Positions 42,525-51,965 of a stretch of DNA of 64,000 bases are shown piece after piece; within the stretch, counting starts at the first letter, position 1, and every line of letters begins with the position of its first letter. Origin of the DNA: SZUA-430 sp040080835 (GTDB taxonomy: Bacteria > Pseudomonadota > Alphaproteobacteria > Micropepsales > Micropepsaceae); the NCBI GenBank assembly GCA_040080835.1, contig JBEBHP010000009.1, positions 1 through 64,000 on the forward strand, written 5' to 3'. The position numbers were made by a program, and so were the translations under genes. The notes under the pieces are model-generated. The model saw only the letters and a program-made list of their open reading frames with translations, searched no databases and was not told the DNA's origin.

Positions 42525-44006
42525 ATGTCCAAAGAAAAAACAAAGAAACCAGCAGCCGAAAAGCCGAGAGGCTTTCGCGATCGCCTTGGCGCAGAACTCG
42601 TGGTCGAGCGCCAGATGCTCGACGCCATTCGCAACGTGTACGACTCCTACGGCTTCGATCCACTGGAAACACCGGCAATTGAGTTCGCCGACTCACTTGG
42701 AAAATTCCTGCCCGATCAGGACCGTCCCAACGAAGGCGTATTTGCGTTTCGTGATGACGACGAGCAGTGGTTGTCTCTTCGCTATGATTTGACCGCACCA
42801 CTTGCCCGGTTTGTGGCAGAGAATTACGACGCTTTGCCCAAGCCATTCCGCCGGTATCAGGTGGGTCAGGTGTTCCGCAATGAAAAGCCCGGACCCGGCC
42901 GCTATCGCGAATTCACCCAGTTCGATGCCGATACAGTGGGTACGGCCTCGATGGCCGCAGATGCTGAAGGCTACATGATGCTCAGCGATGTCTTTGAGGC
43001 GCTCGGCCTTGGCGGCGAATACATCGTGAAAGTCAACAACCGCAAGATCCTGAATGGCATTCTCGAAACCATCGGTATTGATGCCGGCGCGGAACACGAT
43101 GTCCAGCGTCTCGGTGTCTTGCGCGCAATCGACAAGCTCGACCGTCTGGGTATCGATGGCGTCAGCCTGCTGCTGGGTGCCGGTCGCAAGGACGATTCAG
43201 GCGACTTTACCAAGGGCGCAAATCTCTCACCAAACGCAATCTCGCGTGTCATCGCGTTCACCCAGGCCGGGGGCAAAGATCGCAACGGGGTTTGCAGCGA
43301 GCTGGAGAAACTCGTTGGCGAAAGCATTCAGGGCAAGGCAGGCGTGGCCGAGCTGCGCGAGATCGATGCAATACTTGGGCCCAACGGCTACGAGGCAGCG
43401 CGCATTGCATTCGATCCGTCCATCGTTCGGGGTCTGGCCTACTATACAGGTCCGGTGGTTGAGGCCGAGCTCACGTTCAAGATCCGCAACGAAAAGAACG
43501 AAGTCGTTCAGTTCGGCGCCATCGCAAGCGGGGGCCGATACGATGACCTGGTAACGCGCTTCAAGGGCGTGCAGGTACCAGCGACGGGTATCTCGATCGG
43601 TGTCAGCCGCTTGCAGTCTGCGCTGAAGTCACGCGAAAGCGGCAAAGGCATCGCAAGCGGCCCCGTGGTTGTGCTTGTGATGGATCGCGAGTCCTTGCCT
43701 TCATATTTCACCATGGTCCGCGAACTGCGCGCGGCGGGCATCCGCGCCGAACTTTATACCGGCACGTCGGGAATGAAGGCACAGATGAAATACGCCGACA
43801 AGCGATCAAGCCCTGTTGTCATTATTGAAGGCAGTGATGAACGGACCAAGGGCGTCGTCACGCTCAAAAACATGGTCCGGGGCGCAGAACAGGCGGGCGA
43901 GATCACGGACCGGAGTGAATGGGCCAGTGGCGCCGATGCCCAGGTCACGACCCCGAGGTCCGGCTTCGTTCAAGGCGTGAAAACCATGTTGGGCAAAATA
44001 TCGTGA
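42525..44006 (+). CDS. hisS: Histidyl-tRNA synthetase
   Basis: This 493-residue class II aminoacyl-tRNA synthetase charges tRNA-His. Motif 2 is FRNEKPGPGRYREFTQFDADTVG, the His-A signature is LAYYTGPVVEAE, and motif 3 is GGRYDDLVTRF with GISIGVSRL. The anticodon-binding domain follows (PVVVLVMDRESL onward) with an extended C-terminal tail. It belongs to the longer alphaproteobacterial-type HisRS, and its place before hisZ and hisG is typical of that class. Confidence 0.95.
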   Translation: MSKEKTKKPAAEKPRGFRDRLGAELVVERQMLDAIRNVYDSYGFDPLETPAIEFADSLGKFLPDQDRPNEGVFAFRDDDEQWLSLRYDLTAPLARFVAENYDALPKPFRRYQVGQVFRNEKPGPGRYREFTQFDADTVGTASMAADAEGYMMLSDVFEALGLGGEYIVKVNNRKILNGILETIGIDAGAEHDVQRLGVLRAIDKLDRLGIDGVSLLLGAGRKDDSGDFTKGANLSPNAISRVIAFTQAGGKDRNGVCSELEKLVGESIQGKAGVAELREIDAILGPNGYEAARIAFDPSIVRGLAYYTGPVVEAELTFKIRNEKNEVVQFGAIASGGRYDDLVTRFKGVQVPATGISIGVSRLQSALKSRESGKGIASGPVVVLVMDRESLPSYFTMVRELRAAGIRAELYTGTSGMKAQMKYADKRSSPVVIIEGSDERTKGVVTLKNMVRGAEQAGEITDRSEWASGADAQVTTPRSGFVQGVKTMLGKIS

Positions 44007-44064
44007 ATGTTTGCTTCCGCCATGCATATTCGGCCCCTTCCAGTACGAACGAACTGACTGCGTA

Positions 44065-45231
44065 ATGACCAAGTCGTCTCCATACGGCGAAGCCAGTATT
44101 GCTACGCTCGAAATCCAGTCGGCAAAACTGCTGGCTGAGTTCGAGTCGTTTGGCGCGCGTCGCATTGAGCCGGCCATCGTGCAGCCCGCAGGCGCATTCC
44201 TTGACCGCATGGGTGAAGACCTGCGCAAGCGAACTTATGTATTCACGGGGCCAGATGGCTCGGAGTTTTGCCTGAGGCCGGACCTGACGATTCCTGCAGC
44301 GCAGTACTACCTTGCTGCGGTGCCCGCGTGCGATCGTTCGATGAAGCTTTGCTACGCGGGTCCCGTGTTCCGTCATGATCCCGCCTCGCCAGAGACGCCG
44401 GGCCAGTCCCTGCAGGCAGGCGTCGAATGCTTCAATTCGGCAACGACGGCGCCAGCCGATGTCGAGGTGCTGTTGCTCACGCATAAGGCATTGGAAAGCG
44501 CCGGGTTGAAGTCCGCCATGATCACGCTCGGGGATGCCGGGCTGCTGCGAGCGCTGCTTGAAGCGCAGGGTTTGCCCGTGCACTGGATCGCCAAGATCCG
44601 TCGCCACGCCTGGCACCGCGAACGCTTGCATGCGTTGCTCCAGCGCCTGACCTCGGGCGTCGCAGTCGACAACCAGTTCATGGCGTCGCTGAAGGATCAT
44701 CCGCCCGAGCGAGCGCGGCAGGTACTGCGTGAAGCGCTTGATCTGGGTGGAATAAAGATCATCGGCACACGCTCATTCGAAGAGATTGCAGACCGTTTCA
44801 TCGAGCGCGCATCCGAAGCAGCGTCAGCCCGCCTGACGCAGCAGGCGGCGCAACTGATCGAGAAGTTCCTGTCTCTGCGATCGAGCGCCGACAAGGCAGT
44901 GACATCTCTGAACGAACTGAGCCGTGGAGCGTCGATCACGCTTGCAAAGCCGCTGGCCGATCTGTCCGAACGGCTCACGCTTCTGGAGAAGGCGGGCCTC
45001 GATCTGAAGAAGTTGGAATTTGCCAGCCAGTTTGGCCGCAACATGGAATACTACACTGGCTTCGTCTTTGAGTTTCGCGCGGCGGCGGCGACCGATCCCG
45101 TGGCAGGCGGCGGCCGCTACGACGATCTTCTCACCTCACTGGGCGCGCCCCGGCGAACGCCGTCAATCGGCCTCGCTGTTTTCTGCGATCGCCTGGCCAC
45201 AGCCATAGCGCGACAAGCAGGTGCGGCGTGA
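44065..45231 (+). CDS. hisZ: ATP phosphoribosyltransferase regulatory subunit HisZ
   Basis: This 388-residue paralogue of HisRS lacks the anticodon-binding domain and serves as the regulatory partner of HisG in histidine biosynthesis. YVFTGPDGSEFCLRPDLTIPAAQYYL and SLQAGVECF correspond to motifs 1-2, and AGGGRYDDLLTSLG to motif 3. The ATG at 44065 is chosen over 44011 because similarity begins there. Its stop overlaps the hisG GTG start by 4 nt, which couples the two subunits. Confidence 0.93.
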   Translation: MTKSSPYGEASIATLEIQSAKLLAEFESFGARRIEPAIVQPAGAFLDRMGEDLRKRTYVFTGPDGSEFCLRPDLTIPAAQYYLAAVPACDRSMKLCYAGPVFRHDPASPETPGQSLQAGVECFNSATTAPADVEVLLLTHKALESAGLKSAMITLGDAGLLRALLEAQGLPVHWIAKIRRHAWHRERLHALLQRLTSGVAVDNQFMASLKDHPPERARQVLREALDLGGIKIIGTRSFEEIADRFIERASEAASARLTQQAAQLIEKFLSLRSSADKAVTSLNELSRGASITLAKPLADLSERLTLLEKAGLDLKKLEFASQFGRNMEYYTGFVFEFRAAAATDPVAGGGRYDDLLTSLGAPRRTPSIGLAVFCDRLATAIARQAGAA

Positions 45232-46205
45232 GCATGCTTGTCATCGCAATCCCGTCCAAGGGCCGCCTGCAGGAACAGACGCTGGAATATCTGGCCGACG
45301 CAGGTTTGCATCTTGTGCAGTCGCGCGGCGCTCGCGACTACAAGGCAAAGTTGTCGGGAGTTGACAACGTCACGGTCTCGCTTTTGTCGGCGGCCGAGAT
45401 TGCGGACGAACTCATAGCGGGTCGCGTGCACCTTGGCGTGACAGGCGAGGACTTGCTGGCCGAACACGGGGCTACCGGAAGAGCCGCGGTGATCGAGCGC
45501 CTTGGCTTCGGCAAGGCAAACGTCATTGTGGCCGTGCCGCGCTCCTGGATCGATGTGTCGACGATGGCGGACCTTGATGATGTCGCGGCCAGCTTCCACA
45601 CGCGCCATCATCGCAAGTTGCGCGTTGCGACCAAGTTCCTGAACCTGGCGCGCGAATTCTTCGCAAGCCACGGCATCGCCGACTATCGCATCATCGAAAG
45701 TCTGGGGGCAACCGAAGGTGCCCCTGCCGCCGGAACCGCAGAAGTCATCGTCGACATCACGACCACAGGCGCAACGCTGACCGCAAACGATCTCAAGATC
45801 CTGGATGACGGCATCATACTGGAAAGCCAGGCATCGCTCACGGCAAGCCTGCGCGCAAACTGGACAAGCGAAACAAGGAAAGCAGCACAGGCGCTGTTTG
45901 ACCGCATCGCGGCGCGCGTGCTGGCGAAGTCATCGCAACTGCTCGATATTGCGGCCGACAAGGTAACTACACAGATTCTGGCAAGCCTCTCGGCCGGGCA
46001 TTCAGTCAGGCTCATCTCGCCACCAAAGGCCGAGCGGCTCGCGATGCTGGTGCCCGATGCAAGTCTTGCCGGCGTGATCGCCCTGTTGCGCGAGAAAGCT
46101 CCTGGTGCTGCTTTCACTGTGCACAAGCCCGGCCAGATCTTCGCGGGCGAGAATGCCCTCTATGCAAGACTCGAAGCAGTCCTGAGCAAGAATTCAGTGC
46201 GATAG
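45228..46205 (+). CDS. hisG: ATP phosphoribosyltransferase catalytic subunit HisG
   Basis: This 325-residue enzyme catalyses the first step of histidine synthesis, ATP + PRPP to phosphoribosyl-ATP. It shows the N-terminal AIPSKGRLQEQTLEYLADAGL, the core GVTGEDLLAEHG and the PRPP loop AGTAEVIVDITTTGATL. It is about 100 residues longer than the short HisG form that normally works with HisZ, and the C-terminal extension (after about 220) contains LISPPKAERLAMLVPDASLAGVIALLR. GTG 45228 overlaps the hisZ stop; ATG 45234 is also possible. The 3' end overlaps the convergent GNAT gene by 12 nt. Confidence 0.93.
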   Translation: MSMLVIAIPSKGRLQEQTLEYLADAGLHLVQSRGARDYKAKLSGVDNVTVSLLSAAEIADELIAGRVHLGVTGEDLLAEHGATGRAAVIERLGFGKANVIVAVPRSWIDVSTMADLDDVAASFHTRHHRKLRVATKFLNLAREFFASHGIADYRIIESLGATEGAPAAGTAEVIVDITTTGATLTANDLKILDDGIILESQASLTASLRANWTSETRKAAQALFDRIAARVLAKSSQLLDIAADKVTTQILASLSAGHSVRLISPPKAERLAMLVPDASLAGVIALLREKAPGAAFTVHKPGQIFAGENALYARLEAVLSKNSVR

Positions 46206-46676
46206 GATCCGCGTCCACCACGTGCTGGCAACATGCAGCTTCTTCGTCTGAAACCATTTCGTTGCCCGCTCATCCATCGCGGCCGAGACAGCAATCAGCT
46301 GCACCGCACCGCGGGACCTGCCTTCGCTCATAACCGCATCAAGCAACGCCATCGCGGCCTGGTCACCAGCTTCGCCTTTCACGACCGTGAAGTCGTCGAT
46401 CATGACAGTCTTGCCCCCCGGATCATAGATTGGCGGTGGGTTTTGCAGCACGGCGTTGACGAACCCAAGGATCGATGCCCCGTCTTCCGCCACGAGCAGG
46501 ATTGCGTTCGGTTCCGCGACCTGATGCCTGAAGAACGCAGCTGTCATTTCGTTCGCGTCCCGGCCCGTGCGCCACATGATCGGTTCGAACATTTCAAGCT
46601 GGGTACGTTTGGCAGCCACAAGATCTGTGAATGCATCGACATCGGAGGGGGACGCGCGGCGGATCGAGATGGTCAT
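46194..46676 (-). CDS. GNAT family acetyltransferase
   Basis: This 160-residue protein has the GNAT acetyl-CoA fold: ISIRRASPSDVDAFTDLV at the start, the strand pair ILLVAEDGASILGFVNAVL, and the acetyl-CoA region KGEAGDQAAMALLDAVMSEGRSRGAVQL followed by ATKWFQTKKLHVASTWWTR. The CoA loop is not the strict QxxGxG/A, so activity may be altered. Its start overlaps the stop of the AGPS-like gene by 4 nt (one operon) and its 3' end overlaps hisG by 12 nt. The substrate is unknown. Confidence 0.8.
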   Translation of the reverse strand: MTISIRRASPSDVDAFTDLVAAKRTQLEMFEPIMWRTGRDANEMTAAFFRHQVAEPNAILLVAEDGASILGFVNAVLQNPPPIYDPGGKTVMIDDFTVVKGEAGDQAAMALLDAVMSEGRSRGAVQLIAVSAAMDERATKWFQTKKLHVASTWWTRILSH

Positions 46677-48316
46677 GCCTTCATCCCTGCCATCGCACCG
46701 CGGACACCAACCGTTCTGCCGACAGGATCGAACAGCACGCCAGGATTGAGAACGCCGGCCGGATCAAGCATTTGCTTCACCGTCCGCAAGGCCTCGGTGA
46801 ACAGGGGCGGACACTCGCGCACATAGGCAGGACGATGGTCGCGGCCAACCGCATGATGGTGTGTGCTCGTGCCGCCTGCCGCAATCACAACATCATTGGC
46901 TTCAGCCTTGATGGTCCGCCACTGCTCCATGAGTGCCTTGGAATTGCCAAGTGCCTGGAACGTGTAATAGGGCGCAGGTCCGTCCGGATAGGCATGCGTG
47001 AATCGACAAGTCACATTGCCGACCTTTCCGGTGACACGCTTCAGCACATCATGCATGCGCTTCTTGATCTCGGCATGGAAGGCGGGAAAGCGATCCCACG
47101 TGGTGGCAGTTTCGAATGTGTCGACGATCACGCCCATTGGCGTCAGCACCTCACGGAAATACGGCGCCCGCAGGAAAGCGTTGCGCCATGCACCCGCCGC
47201 ACCTTCCCGGTGTTCCGAACCAGAAGACTGCCTGGGCACTTCAACGGTCCCTCCATGATCACGCACAAGTTCAAGCGCGCGTGCAAGCTTTGCGTCCTGC
47301 GCATGGTCCGCGTTTTCAAAGGCAAGCACCATCAGCGATGCCGATCCATCTCCCGCGCCCGTGCCCAGCGCCTCGTCCGCATCGATCAGGCGACAGTTCG
47401 AAGGGTAGAGCCCGGACTGCGCCAGCGCACGCACTGCATCAGCGCCCTTCAGGAAATCTGGAAACTTGACCGACGCCGAAGCCCGGAAAGTCGGTGCGTC
47501 CTGAACCCGCATCCAGGCCTCCGTTATGACGCCCAGAACCCCTTCCGAGCCAATAAACATTCGTTCGGGCTGCGGACCAGCGCCGGATCCTGGCAACCTG
47601 CGGGTTTCCATCAGTCCTTTCGGTGTAACCACGCGCATGGCTTCGACAAATTCATCGATATGGGTGAATAGCGTCGCATAGTGTCCCCCTGAACGCGTGG
47701 CAATCCATCCACCCAGGGTCGAGAACTCAAAGCTTTGTGGAAAATGGCGCAGCGTCAGCCCATGCGGCTTCAGTTGCGCTTCGAGCGAGGGCCCAAACGT
47801 ACCAGCCTGGATGCGCGCGGCACGGCTGGTGCGGTCAATTTCAAGCACCTTTCCCATGCGGCCCATGTCGAGCGAGATCACGCCGGCATAGGCATCGCCG
47901 ACGTCGCATTCGACACCGCCGCAGACGCTCGATCCGCCACCAAACGGGACGACCGCCGCGTTGATCGAGGCCGCAAAATCGAGCACGGCGCTGACCTGTT
48001 GTTCGTTGTCTGGATAGGCAACGAGGTCGGGAGGCGCCGGCACACGGCGCTCGAACACACGCACATAGTCAGCAAACGACTTGCCATAGCTGTGCACGAG
48101 ACGCTCGTAAGGATCTTGCCTGACGATACCGGCAAGCGACGAGGGCGGTGTTATGCGCGCCCGCGGCAGCTCGAACTCATCGAGTCTGGGTGCAGCACCT
48201 GCCGTCAGTGTGGCCCCGAACCGTTGGCCGAATACCTGCGCAAGAAACTCTGTCTCGGCCTTGTTGACATCCTGACCTTCAAGGCCCCAACCCCAGAATT
48301 TCCGTCGTGCTGTCAT
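46673..48316 (-). CDS. FAD-binding oxidase, alkyldihydroxyacetonephosphate synthase-like
   Basis: This 547-residue VAO/PCMH-type flavoprotein resembles alkylglycerone-phosphate synthase, the ether-lipid enzyme. The N-terminus RRKFWGWG is typical. The FAD domain has VVPFGGGSSVCGGVE and TLGGWIATRSGGHYATLFTHIDEFV. The C-terminal active-site loop GGTSTHHHAVGRDHRPAY has the His triplet seen in AGPS. In bacteria many relatives are D-2-hydroxyacid or lactate-type oxidases, so ether-lipid synthesis is not certain. It is translated together with a GNAT gene (ATGA overlap) and divergent, by 55 nt, from the aminotransferase operon. Confidence 0.87.
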   Translation of the reverse strand: MTARRKFWGWGLEGQDVNKAETEFLAQVFGQRFGATLTAGAAPRLDEFELPRARITPPSSLAGIVRQDPYERLVHSYGKSFADYVRVFERRVPAPPDLVAYPDNEQQVSAVLDFAASINAAVVPFGGGSSVCGGVECDVGDAYAGVISLDMGRMGKVLEIDRTSRAARIQAGTFGPSLEAQLKPHGLTLRHFPQSFEFSTLGGWIATRSGGHYATLFTHIDEFVEAMRVVTPKGLMETRRLPGSGAGPQPERMFIGSEGVLGVITEAWMRVQDAPTFRASASVKFPDFLKGADAVRALAQSGLYPSNCRLIDADEALGTGAGDGSASLMVLAFENADHAQDAKLARALELVRDHGGTVEVPRQSSGSEHREGAAGAWRNAFLRAPYFREVLTPMGVIVDTFETATTWDRFPAFHAEIKKRMHDVLKRVTGKVGNVTCRFTHAYPDGPAPYYTFQALGNSKALMEQWRTIKAEANDVVIAAGGTSTHHHAVGRDHRPAYVRECPPLFTEALRTVKQMLDPAGVLNPGVLFDPVGRTVGVRGAMAGMKA

Positions 48317-48371
48317 CTGTTTTATCCGTATTGCAGCGGGCAGTTTGCATGCGCTGCTTGTTTAGGTCAAA

Positions 48372-49808
48372 GTGCCTCTTGAAAGCGGTTATAACTGCAA
48401 TTCGACCGCGCAAGTGAGGATACCGCTTAGCATCTTGCCGAAGAACATCCCGTTTTCTGAAGACGCCATCACCAGGATATTCGCGCGCGAGCGCGAGCGG
48501 TTTGCAAGTGCCAACCCGCGCTCCGCAAACCTTGCAATGGCGGCCCGGAAATCACTGTTCGGCGGTGTTCCCATGCACTGGATGGCGGATTGGCCCACAC
48601 CATACCCGCTCTTCGTTGATCGCGCGCGTGACGCCAGCTTTGTCGATGTCGACGGCAATGAGTATGTCGATTTTTGCCTGGGTGACACTGGTGCCATGTT
48701 CGGCCATGCGCCTCAGCCGGTCGCGGACGCAATTCGCGAACAGGCAGACCGTGGCTACACCACGATGCTGCCAGGCCCGGACGCCATCTGGGTGGGGGAA
48801 GAACTCAGCCGTCGCTTCCAACTGCCCTTGTGGCAGGTGACGGCAACGGCGACCGACGCGAACCGATATGCGCTGCGTTGGGCCAGGGCGGTTACAGGGC
48901 GATCGAAAATTCTTGTATTCGATGGCTGCTACCACGGCACGGTTGAGGAGACGATGGTGCGCCTTCAGAAGGGCAGGACCGTGCCGCGCGCAGGTCAGTT
49001 GGGCTCGACTGCAAATGTCGCCGACACAACTGCGGTCGTTGAATTCAATGATGTTGCAGCGCTGGAAAAAGCATTGGCATCGCGCGAGATCGCAGCCGTC
49101 CTGACAGAGCCGGCCATGACCAATATTGGAATGGTGCTGCCGGACGAAGGGTTCCATGCCGCTTTGAGGGACCTGACTCGCAGGGCCGGGACCTTGCTGA
49201 TCATCGACGAGACGCACACGATCTCTGCCGGCCATGGTGGTTGGACCAGGAAGCATGGACTCGAGCCCGACATGCTGGTGCTGGGCAAACCAGTTGCTGG
49301 AGGCATTGCCTGCGCGGTGTTCGGTGTAACGGCGGAGGTCGCTGCCAGAATGCAGGAGGCTCGGGCCGGTGCAGCGACTTCAAGCCACGGACACTCGGGC
49401 ATGGGCACGACCCTGTCTGCAAATGCGTTCGCGATGCATGCGATGCGTGCAAACCTTCAACACGTGATGACGGTCCAGGCCTATGCCGAAATGACCACCC
49501 GTGCAGCCTACCTTCGGGCAAAGCTTACCCAATTGTTAAGCGCGCGTGGCCTTGCATGGACAGTCACGCAAATCGGAAGTCGGTGCGAGTTTCAATTCTG
49601 CGCCAATCTGCCCAGAACAGGTCGTGAAGCAGAAGCGGCTTTCCACGACGGCCTTGAAAAATGTTTGCACCTGGGGCTTCTGAACCGGGGAATAATGATT
49701 ACACCTTTTCACAATATGATGTTGTTAAGCCCGAAAACTTCCGAAGCCGATGTCGACCGTCTTGTCGCATCGCTCGGTGAAATGATCGACGAGTTGCGCC
49801 ATGCTTGA
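48372..49808 (+). CDS. Class III aminotransferase (glutamate-1-semialdehyde mutase-like)
   Basis: This PLP enzyme of about 478 residues is of the class III group. PTPYPLFVDRARDASFVDVDGNEYVDFCLGDTGAMFGH is the N-terminal signature, FDGCYHGT the cofactor strand, LLIIDETHT the Asp that binds the pyridine N, and VLGKPVAGG the Schiff-base Lys. It transfers an amino group between an amino and a keto/aldehyde substrate, or acts as an aminomutase. GTG 48372, GTG near 48414 and TTG near 48435 are all possible starts; similarity begins after about residue 25. It overlaps the next gene by 8 nt, so the two are coupled. Confidence 0.87.
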   Translation: MPLESGYNCNSTAQVRIPLSILPKNIPFSEDAITRIFARERERFASANPRSANLAMAARKSLFGGVPMHWMADWPTPYPLFVDRARDASFVDVDGNEYVDFCLGDTGAMFGHAPQPVADAIREQADRGYTTMLPGPDAIWVGEELSRRFQLPLWQVTATATDANRYALRWARAVTGRSKILVFDGCYHGTVEETMVRLQKGRTVPRAGQLGSTANVADTTAVVEFNDVAALEKALASREIAAVLTEPAMTNIGMVLPDEGFHAALRDLTRRAGTLLIIDETHTISAGHGGWTRKHGLEPDMLVLGKPVAGGIACAVFGVTAEVAARMQEARAGAATSSHGHSGMGTTLSANAFAMHAMRANLQHVMTVQAYAEMTTRAAYLRAKLTQLLSARGLAWTVTQIGSRCEFQFCANLPRTGREAEAAFHDGLEKCLHLGLLNRGIMITPFHNMMLLSPKTSEADVDRLVASLGEMIDELRHA

Positions 49809-51177
49809 TCCAAAGAAGCAGAATGACCCGATGCAGGAACTCGAAACGTTCCTCAAGAAGCATCCTGATATCGAACTGGTGCATGTCATCCTGACAGACC
49901 CTGTCGGTATTCAGCGTGGCAAGGGCCTGCGTCCGCATGAGTTGAAATCCGTATTTGAAACCGGTCGCGCTTTTCCGGCCTCCATGTTTGCCCTGACCGT
50001 GCTCGGTGAGGACGTCGAGGAAGCAGGCCTCCTGTGGGAGATCGGCGACCGCGATTGCTTCGCGATGCCAGTCCAGGGCACGCTGAAGCGCACGCCGTGG
50101 CTCGAGAAGACAGGTCAGGTCTATCTGGCCTTCAAGTCCGACGCCGGTCCGATCGCGGCAGCAGACCCGCGCCTGCGCCTGCAAAATGTTGCGGATCGCA
50201 TGAAGGCTGATGGATACCAGCCCGTGATCGCGATCGAACTCGAATTCTATCTGCTCGACAAGGAAGCCGCCCGTCACGGCAAGATCCAGCCCGCGATGGC
50301 ACCTGGTGGAATCTACAACGATCAGATCCAGGTCTACTCGATCCAGGAACTCGACGACTACGATCCCTTCCTGCGCGAACTCTACGCCGCCTGCGATGCG
50401 CAGAACCTGCCAGCGGAAAGCGTCATCTCGGAATACGCCCCCGGTCAGATGGAAATAACGCTGACCCACCGTCCGGATGCCTTGCAGGCCGTTGACGAAG
50501 CCATCCAGTACAAACGCCTGGTAAAGGGCGTCGCCGAAAATCACGGCATGATCGCCTGCTTCATGGCCAAGCCGTTTTCAGACACCGCTGGCTCGGGCAT
50601 GCACATCCACCTCAGCCTGAACGACGACAAGGGCAACAACCAGTTTGCGACCGAAGACCCCACGGGCAATCCATTGCTGCGACACTCGATTGGCGGCATG
50701 GCGTCGACAATCAACGACTGCATGGCGATCTTCGCCCCGAACGCAAATTCCTATCGCAGGTTCCGCCGCAACACTTACGCGCCCGTGGCGCCAACCTGGG
50801 GTGTCAACAACCGCACGGTATCGTTCCGCATTCCGGCAGGCCCTGCCAAGAGCCGCCACGTTGAACATCGCATCTCGGGCGCCGACGCAAACCCCTATCT
50901 CGCAGCCGCTGCCGTGCTGGCAGGCATGCACCACGGCATCAGGAACAGGATCGATCCGGGGCCGGCAACGTCCGGCAACGGCTATCTCTCAAAGGCCGAG
51001 GGTCTGATGCTGAACTGGTTCGACGCACTTGATTCCTTTGAAGAGTCAAAGTTCATCAAGGAATACTTCAGCCCCGAGTTCGTGAAGATATTCTCGGCCG
51101 TGAAGCGCGCCGAGTGCGAACGCTTCTTCGCACAGGTCACCGACTTCGACTATCGCTGGCATCTCAGGACAGCCTGA
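49801..51177 (+). CDS. Glutamine synthetase-family gamma-glutamyl ligase
   Basis: This 458-residue GS-fold ligase has an N-terminal beta-grasp (VHVILTDPVGIQRGKGL) and a catalytic core with IAIELEFYLLD and SEYAPGQMEI (metal-binding Glu). GSGMHIHLSLND follows, then NSYRRFRRNTYAPVAPTWGVNNRTVSFRIPAG and RHVEHRISGADANPYLAAAAVLAG. It resembles the GlnT/PuuA group, which joins glutamate to amines such as putrescine or isopropylamine, more than GlnA. I see no adenylylation Tyr segment. It is translationally coupled to the upstream aminotransferase, so the substrate is probably an amine handled by both. Confidence 0.87.
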   Translation: MLDPKKQNDPMQELETFLKKHPDIELVHVILTDPVGIQRGKGLRPHELKSVFETGRAFPASMFALTVLGEDVEEAGLLWEIGDRDCFAMPVQGTLKRTPWLEKTGQVYLAFKSDAGPIAAADPRLRLQNVADRMKADGYQPVIAIELEFYLLDKEAARHGKIQPAMAPGGIYNDQIQVYSIQELDDYDPFLRELYAACDAQNLPAESVISEYAPGQMEITLTHRPDALQAVDEAIQYKRLVKGVAENHGMIACFMAKPFSDTAGSGMHIHLSLNDDKGNNQFATEDPTGNPLLRHSIGGMASTINDCMAIFAPNANSYRRFRRNTYAPVAPTWGVNNRTVSFRIPAGPAKSRHVEHRISGADANPYLAAAAVLAGMHHGIRNRIDPGPATSGNGYLSKAEGLMLNWFDALDSFEESKFIKEYFSPEFVKIFSAVKRAECERFFAQVTDFDYRWHLRTA

Positions 51178-51272
51178 CCGGCCGAAAAAATGCCTTGATC
51201 CAGCGCAGGGTGCTTGCAGTCACGGTGTGTTTTGAATTCTAATGTCAGAAACCAAAACGGCAGGAGATGGCG

Positions 51273-51965
51273 ATGACGCGCGCAAACGGACTGCACCACC
51301 TCGCAATTTCAACCGGCAACATGAAGGCGCAGATCGAGTTCTTCTCCGACGTGCTGGGTATGGAACTCGTTGCGCTCTACTGGATGCACGGCGTGGCAGG
51401 CACGTGGCATGGTTTCATGAGGCTGAACGACAAGGCAAGCGTGGCTTTCGTCCAGAACGACAAGATAAGGGCGACGCAACCCCAGCTCGGCGTAAGCCAC
51501 GCCGGAAACCCTGGCTTGCCGACGGCGCCGGGCGCGATGCAACACGTGGCGTTCAACGTGGACAGCGACGAGGAACTCCTCAACATGCGCGATCGCATCC
51601 GGTCGCGCGGCATCAACATCATTGGCCCGCTGGACCATGGCATGTGCAGGTCGATCTACTTCGCTGGCCCCGAGGGCCTGTGCCTCGAGATCGCAACGTC
51701 GTCTCAAGCCATCGATGCACGTGCCTGGATCGATCCTGAAGTTCAGGCGCTCGCGGGCATAAACCAGCAGGAACTCGAACGCTACAAAAGACCTGCAGCC
51801 TACAGGGGCGAGGGCGGCAAGTTGAAACAGCCGCCATACAATGCTTCAAAACCTCATCAGGTCTACCCACCCGATGTCTACAAGCATCTGCTGGCGATGT
51901 CTGATGAGGATGTCCTCAATCGACTGAGCGTGCCGGAGCCACCGGTTCGCGTCGCGGCAGAATGA
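51273..51965 (+). CDS. VOC family (glyoxalase/extradiol dioxygenase-like) protein
   Basis: This 230-residue protein has one VOC module: HHLAISTGNMKAQIEFFSDVLGMELVALYW with a first metal His, MQHVAFNVDSDEELLNMRDRIRSRGINIIG with a second, and YFAGPEGLCLEIATS with the Glu. These three ligands suggest an Fe(II) or similar centre as in extradiol dioxygenases and glyoxalases. The C-terminal 70 residues are specific to a subgroup. AGGAG directly abuts the ATG at 51267, so the ATG at 51273 is preferred. Its stop overlaps the FAD monooxygenase start by 4 nt. Confidence 0.85.
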   Translation: MTRANGLHHLAISTGNMKAQIEFFSDVLGMELVALYWMHGVAGTWHGFMRLNDKASVAFVQNDKIRATQPQLGVSHAGNPGLPTAPGAMQHVAFNVDSDEELLNMRDRIRSRGINIIGPLDHGMCRSIYFAGPEGLCLEIATSSQAIDARAWIDPEVQALAGINQQELERYKRPAAYRGEGGKLKQPPYNASKPHQVYPPDVYKHLLAMSDEDVLNRLSVPEPPVRVAAE

